Below, one piece after another: positions 13,872 to 17,721 of a stretch of 17,721 bases of DNA. Numbering within the stretch: position 1 is the stretch's first letter; each line of letters starts with the position of its first letter. The stretch spans positions 1 through 17,721 of the forward strand of contig CALCWC010000109.1 of NCBI GenBank assembly GCA_937905985.1, given 5' to 3'. The notes below the pieces were generated by a model that saw only the letters and a program-made list of their open reading frames with translations, did not search any database and was not told the origin of the DNA. Made by a program: the position numbers and the translations under genes. Source of the stretch: an uncultured Verrucomicrobiales bacterium (GTDB taxonomy: Bacteria; Verrucomicrobiota; Verrucomicrobiia; Verrucomicrobiales; Akkermansiaceae).

Positions 13872-14786
13872 ATGGGAGCCCTTGTCACAGCCATCATTGG
13901 CAAACCCGCACGGATAGCGGCGGTGGCAAGGGTGACATTGACCCAGCTGGTGCGCATGAAGCTCTTCTTGGTACCGGCGGCGTTTGCGGTGCTGTTCCTA
14001 GCGCTGCAGTTCATTCCGTATCAAGATGCCATCGGCATCGAGTTCCAGGGGGTGGCGCAGCTGGAGCTGCTCAAGGATGTGGCGCTGGGCTGCATGCAGG
14101 CGTTCGGCCTGGTGTTCAGCATAGCGGCCACGGCCCTGCTGATACCGCGTGACACGGAGGACCGCATCCTCTACACCATCCTGTGCAAGCCGGTGCCGCG
14201 GTTCGACTATCTGGCGGGCAAGCTGCTGGGCGTGTGGGGGCTCATCATCCTGATGGTGCTGTTCATGGACGGCATGATGTGCCTGCTGGTACAGCTGCGG
14301 GAGGCGGGCATAGCGGCAGACCTGACGGCGGCGCTATCACAGCGCGGGTACGGGGCGGAGGAAATGGCGCCGTACCTGGATGCCGTTCACGCCGCCGGGA
14401 ACGATTGGAACACGCAGATGGGCATTGTCGCCATGCTGCTGGGCTTCGGCGTGCTCACCGGCATCACCCTGCTCATCTCCTGCTTCACCAGCGGAAGCAT
14501 CGTGAGCATCATCTTCGCCCTCGGCGCGTACATCATCGGCATGTTCCAGGGCAGCCTCTTCAGCATCATCTTCAACGGCCAGGGCGTCACCCGTCTCATG
14601 CAGCAGGTGGAAACCGCCTTCGCCGTTGTCATCCCCAATTTCAGCATCTTCTCCGTGTCGGACGCCGCCGCCGCGGGGTCGCCGCTCGGATTGGGGCTTC
14701 TCGGCAGCCTGGCGCTCATAGCCGGCGGGTACATGCTGCTGCACCTTCTCATTGCCGCCTGGCTTTTTCAACACAAGGAATTCTGA
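13872..14786 (+). CDS. ABC-2-type transporter permease
   Basis: This is a 304-residue inner-membrane protein with about six hydrophobic segments (residues roughly 33-53, 80-100, 118-140, 180-205, 212-235 and 275-298). The pattern IARVTLTQLVRMKLF...IPRDTEDRILYTILCKPVPRFDYLAGKLLG is typical of ABC-2 family permeases such as NosY/GldF-like export subunits. The large loop between the third and fourth segments (about 142-178) is periplasmic or cytoplasmic. No ATPase subunit is encoded in the window, so it must pair with one elsewhere. It lies between the RelE-like gene (9-nt gap) and the MarC gene (3-nt gap). Confidence 0.82.
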   Translation: MGALVTAIIGKPARIAAVARVTLTQLVRMKLFLVPAAFAVLFLALQFIPYQDAIGIEFQGVAQLELLKDVALGCMQAFGLVFSIAATALLIPRDTEDRILYTILCKPVPRFDYLAGKLLGVWGLIILMVLFMDGMMCLLVQLREAGIAADLTAALSQRGYGAEEMAPYLDAVHAAGNDWNTQMGIVAMLLGFGVLTGITLLISCFTSGSIVSIIFALGAYIIGMFQGSLFSIIFNGQGVTRLMQQVETAFAVVIPNFSIFSVSDAAAAGSPLGLGLLGSLALIAGGYMLLHLLIAAWLFQHKEF

Positions 14787-14789
14787 GCT

Positions 14790-15479
14790 ATGGACTTCAA
14801 AACATTCTTTCTGAACACGGCAACGCTGCTGATTGTGCTGGATCCGGTGGGAATCATCCCCATTGTGCAGTCGCTGCTGCTGCCGGTGCCGCGCAAGCGC
14901 CGCATGAAGGTGTTGAGGCGCGAGCTGTTCATCGTGCTGGGGCTGCTGCTCCTGTTCTACTTCACGGGCGAGGCCATCCTGAACTACATGGAGATTGACC
15001 AGAGCACGCTGAGCATCTCCGGCGGCATCCTGCTGCTGTTGATTGCGGTGGGCATGGTGTTTCCGCGTGTGGATGTGCTGGGGTCCTCCTCATCGCATGA
15101 CTCCCAGAACTCGGAGCCGCTGCTGGTGCCCATTGCCGTGCCCATCATCGTGGGTCCGGCCTCCATCTCGGTGGTGATGATCATGGCAGCCAAGTGCCCG
15201 GACACGCCCACGCTGATGTACACCTCGCTGAGTGTGCTGGCGGCCTGGGGCGTTGCCTTCACCGTACTGATGTTCACGCGCAAGATAGCCGCCAAGATGG
15301 GGCAGCGCGGCGCCGTGGCCCTCACCCGTCTCATGGGCACCATCCTGGTGCTGCTGGCCATCCAGATGTGCCTCAACGGCGTCACCAAGTACATTGACGC
15401 CATACGCCACCCCGCCCCTGAGGAACAGGTGGAGCTTGTGGAACAGGCGCAACAAGCAGAACAGGCCGAGCATGAGTGA
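14790..15479 (+). CDS. MarC-family integral membrane protein
   Basis: This is a 229-residue inner-membrane protein with about six transmembrane segments. Family patterns visible are LLIVLDPVGIIPIV near the N-terminus, ISGGILLLLIAVGMVF in the middle, and LVPIAVPIIVGPASISVVMI in the fourth segment. MarC proteins are conserved, and their transport function is unproven; earlier links to multiple antibiotic resistance were not confirmed. The C-terminus carries an unusual acidic, glutamine-rich extension (PEEQVELVEQAQQAEQAEHE). The last 8 nt overlap the Sel1 gene, implying translational coupling. Confidence 0.9.
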   Translation: MDFKTFFLNTATLLIVLDPVGIIPIVQSLLLPVPRKRRMKVLRRELFIVLGLLLLFYFTGEAILNYMEIDQSTLSISGGILLLLIAVGMVFPRVDVLGSSSSHDSQNSEPLLVPIAVPIIVGPASISVVMIMAAKCPDTPTLMYTSLSVLAAWGVAFTVLMFTRKIAAKMGQRGAVALTRLMGTILVLLAIQMCLNGVTKYIDAIRHPAPEEQVELVEQAQQAEQAEHE

Positions 15480-15891
15480 CGAGCTCACACAGCGTGCGGA
15501 CGCCGGTGAGCCGGATGCCTGCATGCATCTGGCCAAGCGCCTCATGCGCGGCCGCGGCGGCGAGCGTGATTTCGAGCGCGCCGTGGCATACTTCGACACC
15601 GCTGCCAAGGCGGGAGATGCCGATGCCCTCTACTGGCTTGGCAAGTGCTACCTGAAAGGGCTGGGATGCCGGCGTGATCCCTCGGGCGGCGTGAGCTGCC
15701 TGGAGACCGCCGCGCGCGCCGGGCACGCCGGTGCCGCCCTGAAGCTGGGCACCTGCTTTGCACAGGGAACCGGCGCCCCGCAGAGCGCGGAGATGGCGGC
15801 CTACTGGTACCGCCGCGCCGCCGCCCGCGGCCAATCCCGCGCCTACGACCTCCTGCTGGCGCTCGCAAAGAACACAAATCCCAAATCCTAA
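15472..15891 (+). CDS. Sel1-like repeat protein
   Basis: This is a 139-residue protein made of about three Sel1-like repeats of 36 residues: ACMHLAKRLMRGRGGERDFE, then ALYWLGKCYLKGLGCRRDPS, then AALKLGTCFAQGTGAPQSAE. It ends in a partial repeat, AAYWYRRAAARGQSRAYDL. Such alpha-solenoids act as protein-protein adaptors. No signal peptide is visible, so it is probably cytoplasmic. I chose the ATG at 15472, overlapping the MarC stop by 8 nt; an upstream in-frame ATG at 15394 lies within MarC. The last codons (NTNPKS) and stop are written in the AAATCCC heptad repeat, so the repeat has invaded or defines the 3' end. Confidence 0.85.
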   Translation: MSDELTQRADAGEPDACMHLAKRLMRGRGGERDFERAVAYFDTAAKAGDADALYWLGKCYLKGLGCRRDPSGGVSCLETAARAGHAGAALKLGTCFAQGTGAPQSAEMAAYWYRRAAARGQSRAYDLLLALAKNTNPKS

Positions 15892-15909
15892 ATCCCAAAT
15901 CCAAAATCA
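15874..15909. repeat. AAATCCN heptad repeat in front of ribE
   Basis: Consecutive AAATCCC, AAATCCT, AAATCCC and AAATCCA units, followed by AAATCA, cover the end of the Sel1 gene and the whole spacer before the ribE ATG (15912). The same ACAAATCCCAAAT 13-mer occurs at 3365-3377. Function is unknown; it may supply an unstructured, A-rich translation start region. Confidence 0.75.
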
Positions 15910-15911
15910 TT

Positions 15912-16505
15912 ATGTTCACAGGTCTCGTAGAATGCACAGGCAAAGTCCTCGCCATCACCCCCGTGGAAACGGGTGCCCGCTTCACTGTAGAGGTGCCTTT
16001 CGCCCATGAATTGTCCCTCGGCGATTCCGTTGCGGTCAACGGCTGCTGCCTTACGGTGGACAAGGTGGAGGCACCGCGCGTGGAGTTCGACTTGCTGACC
16101 CAGACGCTGAGGGTCACCTCTCTGGGAGCGTTGAAGGTGGGCTCCGAGTGCAACCTGGAGCGCGCCATGGGCGGGGCCGGGCGTTTCGGCGGTCATTTCG
16201 TCATGGGCCACATCGACACCACGGGCGAGGTCCTTTCCGTGGAACCCGTGGGCCAGGATCACCGCATCCGCATCCGCATCCCCCGGGAATACGCCAAGTA
16301 CATTATCGACAAGGGGAGCATTGCGCTGGACGGCGTCTCGCTCACCATTGCGGCCATCCACAACACCTGCGAGCCGGAGTTTTGGATCACCCCGCACACC
16401 TGGAACCGTACCTCCATGCATGCCTATGTGCCGGGTCAGCCCGTCAACATCGAGGTGGACATGCTGGCCAAGTACGTGGAAAAGATGATGGCCGCGCGCG
16501 GATAG
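15912..16505 (+). CDS. ribE: Riboflavin synthase, alpha chain
   Basis: The 197-residue enzyme converts two 6,7-dimethyl-8-ribityllumazine molecules into riboflavin and the pyrimidine precursor, the last step of the pathway. It has the expected internal duplication. The first lumazine-binding repeat (1 to about 97) starts MFTGLVECTGKV and contains SVAVNGCCLTV. The second (about 98-190) contains FVMGHIDTTGEV and SIALDGVSLTIA. Length is typical. It is 20 nt downstream of the Sel1 gene across the heptad repeat and may be cotranscribed with it. The gene is called ribE or ribC depending on the species. Confidence 0.96.
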   Translation: MFTGLVECTGKVLAITPVETGARFTVEVPFAHELSLGDSVAVNGCCLTVDKVEAPRVEFDLLTQTLRVTSLGALKVGSECNLERAMGGAGRFGGHFVMGHIDTTGEVLSVEPVGQDHRIRIRIPREYAKYIIDKGSIALDGVSLTIAAIHNTCEPEFWITPHTWNRTSMHAYVPGQPVNIEVDMLAKYVEKMMAARG

Positions 16506-16538
16506 GACGCCGTCCGCTGAACAGGTGGGGGATTTTGC

Positions 16539-16567
16539 TTGCACGCCGCGGGCAGAGGCGGTATGGT
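16539..16567 (+). promoter_or_regulatory. yceD-rpmF promoter
   Basis: TTGCAC (16539-16544), a 17-nt spacer and TATGGT (16562-16567), with the yceD ATG (16574) 6 nt after the -10 box. A leaderless transcript is predicted. Confidence 0.65.
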
Positions 16568-16573
16568 GGGGGC

Positions 16574-17089
16574 ATGGACAGCAGGCTCATCATTGCATTG
16601 GAGGATTTCCCGGAGGAAGGGCGGTATCTGGAGGGAGATATCGACGGGGCCGTGTTTGATTTGGGCAACGACGACATCCTCCCGGCGGGTCCGCTGCACT
16701 ACGCGTTCGATGCACAGCTGTACGAGCATGAGCTGGTGCTGCGCGGCAGCGTGGCCACGGTGTTCAACATGCGTTGCAACCGCTGCCTGGCACGGTTCGA
16801 CTACACGGCGGAAATCACGGATATGACACTGTCGTTCGACGTAAAGGGGCGGGGGGCGTTCGATGCCACGGATGCCCTGCGGGAGGAAATCCTGCTCGTC
16901 CTTCCCGGGTACCCCAAATGCGAGCATGCAGGGCTGGATTGTGAAAAAAATGACACAATGTGTGAATTTGGGCTGGACAAAAACCCCGGTTCGGGTGTAG
17001 ACTCTGCCGCGCCGCGCGGCAGCAGCGTGTGGGATGCGCTCGATAAGCTCCCCCAAAACAACACCGCCAGCCCGCCAAAGCAATCTTAA
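16574..17089 (+). CDS. YceD/DUF177-family protein
   Basis: This is a 171-residue cytoplasmic protein of the DUF177 family, whose members are almost always encoded just before rpmF and are linked to 23S rRNA or ribosome accumulation. The family cysteine pair is present as MRCNRCLARF (C68, C71), and the C-terminal part has C116, C123 and C130 in the expected region after LLVLPGYP. A low-complexity tail follows (NTASPPKQS). The ATG at 16574 is set by the promoter 6 nt upstream. The rpmF gene follows after 13 nt, and the two are cotranscribed up to the terminator at 17326-17355. Confidence 0.88.
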   Translation: MDSRLIIALEDFPEEGRYLEGDIDGAVFDLGNDDILPAGPLHYAFDAQLYEHELVLRGSVATVFNMRCNRCLARFDYTAEITDMTLSFDVKGRGAFDATDALREEILLVLPGYPKCEHAGLDCEKNDTMCEFGLDKNPGSGVDSAAPRGSSVWDALDKLPQNNTASPPKQS

Positions 17090-17102
17090 CCAATACACGA
17101 TT

Positions 17103-17294
17103 ATGGCAGCTCCTAAACGCAGAACATCCAAGATGAAGCAGCGCTCCCGCCTGGCCGCCAAGGCCTGGAAGGCGCCCAAGCTCGGCAAGTGCCCCAAGTG
17201 CGGCGCCGCCGTCCCCGGCCACACCGCGTGCCCCCAGTGCGGCACCTACAAGACCCAGAGCGGTGCGGAGGTCATCGTTAAGCTTGTTGACTGA
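17103..17294 (+). CDS. rpmF: 50S ribosomal protein L32
   Basis: This is a 63-residue protein of the large ribosomal subunit. It starts MAAPKRRTSKMKQRSRLAAK, a typical basic L32 N-terminus. The zinc-ribbon C30-x2-C33 and C43-x2-C46 (CPKCGAAVPGHTACPQC) shows the C+ (zinc-binding) form. The start at 17103 fits the family and lies 13 nt after the yceD stop. The gene ends 31 nt before a strong terminator. Confidence 0.97.
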   Translation: MAAPKRRTSKMKQRSRLAAKAWKAPKLGKCPKCGAAVPGHTACPQCGTYKTQSGAEVIVKLVD

Positions 17295-17325
17295 TTTCCC
17301 CTGTTTGGAAACGCAACTTTTTTCC

Positions 17326-17355
17326 ACCGCCCCATCCTGCATGGGGCGGTTTTTT
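17326..17355 (+). terminator. Rho-independent terminator after rpmF
   Basis: A 10-bp GC-rich stem (ACCGCCCCAT paired with ATGGGGCGGT) around the 5-nt loop CCTGC, running into a T-tract that ends at 17355. It separates yceD-rpmF from plsX. Confidence 0.9.
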
Positions 17356-17356
17356 G

Positions 17357-17384
17357 TTGACATGATGGCAGCTGGTGATAGAGT
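17357..17384 (+). promoter_or_regulatory. Possible plsX promoter
   Basis: A consensus TTGACA (17357-17362) directly follows the terminator. TAGAGT (17379-17384) at a 16-nt spacing is the best -10 candidate. The leader would be about 30 nt, longer than at the other promoters here. Confidence 0.45.
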
Positions 17385-17420
17385 TATGGCAGCCGTTTTT
17401 TTCAATTACCGACCACGCGT

Positions 17421-17721
17421 ATGAAGCTTGCACTGGATGCCATGGGTGGAGACAATGCCCCGCAGATTAACATCGACGGGGCCAAGGAGGCTTTGCAGCA
17501 TGTGGATGCTCTGGACAAGCTCTACATGGTGGGCGACGAGGCGCTGCTGAAGCGCCTGTGCGACGCCGCCGGTTTCGGCGGCGACCCTCGCCTGGAAATC
17601 GTGCATGCGCCAGAAGTGGTGGGCATGGACGAGAGCGGCCTGGTGGCCGTGCGCCAGAAGAAACATTCCTCCATGAGCATAGCCGTGGATTTGGTGAAGG
17701 ACGGCGTGTGCGATGCCGTGC
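17421..17721 (+). CDS. plsX: Phosphate acyltransferase PlsX, C-terminus cut by window edge
   Basis: The first 100 residues are visible. PlsX makes acyl-phosphate from acyl-ACP and phosphate, feeding PlsY in phospholipid synthesis. It acts as a peripheral membrane enzyme. The start MKLALDAMGGDNAP is the family signature, and VVGMDESGLVAVRQKKHSSM matches the conserved V-x-M-x-(D/E)-x-P-x-x-A-x-R-x-K-x-x-S-S-M region, with S-G in place of the usual P. The yceD-rpmF-plsX order is widely conserved. The rest of the enzyme and any downstream fabH lie beyond the window. Confidence 0.95.
   Translation, partial: MKLALDAMGGDNAPQINIDGAKEALQHVDALDKLYMVGDEALLKRLCDAAGFGGDPRLEIVHAPEVVGMDESGLVAVRQKKHSSMSIAVDLVKDGVCDAV

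Overview
The window reads as chromosomal DNA of a high-GC Gram-negative bacterium. The best guess is Verrucomicrobiota, possibly an Akkermansia relative. This is an inference from the style of its lipoproteins and prepilin-free secretome, the absence of Shine-Dalgarno sequences, and the overall gene style; no marker in the window proves it. Core genes (argS, ribD, ribE, yceD-rpmF-plsX) are mixed with secreted or lipid-anchored proteins that I cannot name.

Region 1 (1-3274) looks like accessory DNA. A tyrosine recombinase runs leftward off the window edge. Facing away from it are two genes overlapping by 4 bp: an M.EcoRI-family adenine methyltransferase and a DUF262 protein with a C-terminal HNH nuclease. 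Together they look like a restriction-modification-like defence module on an integrating element. The divergent intergenic region carries one 13-bp box twice, each copy pointing toward its own gene.

Region 2 (3275-7850) has a non-coding or weakly coding stretch, then argS, a secreted helical-repeat (TPR-like) protein and a lipoprotein. Three perfect 16-bp ParB (parS) sites lie within 3.2 kb. One is the centre of a 34-bp perfect palindrome ahead of argS. The other two sit exactly at the start and stop ends of the TPR-like gene. An AT-rich intergenic stretch with short repeats (7547-7850) follows.

Region 3 (7851-13371) holds ribD and then two about 70% identical membrane-anchored metallophosphoesterases. 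These flank two small membrane proteins and a C_GCAxxG_C_C-family protein whose conserved core is out of frame through two compensating single-base shifts. Next come two tandem paralogous lipoproteins that share an invariant Cys-His-Asp spacing.

Region 4 (13372-17721) holds a possible 39-residue antisense small gene, a RelE-like protein without a partner, an ABC-2-type permease, a MarC-family membrane protein, a Sel1-repeat protein and ribE. It ends with yceD-rpmF, a strong terminator, and the start of plsX.

A recurrent theme is promoters of sigma-70 type placed so close to start codons (about 6-11 nt from the -10 box) that the mRNAs should be leaderless or almost so. I see this at six genes.
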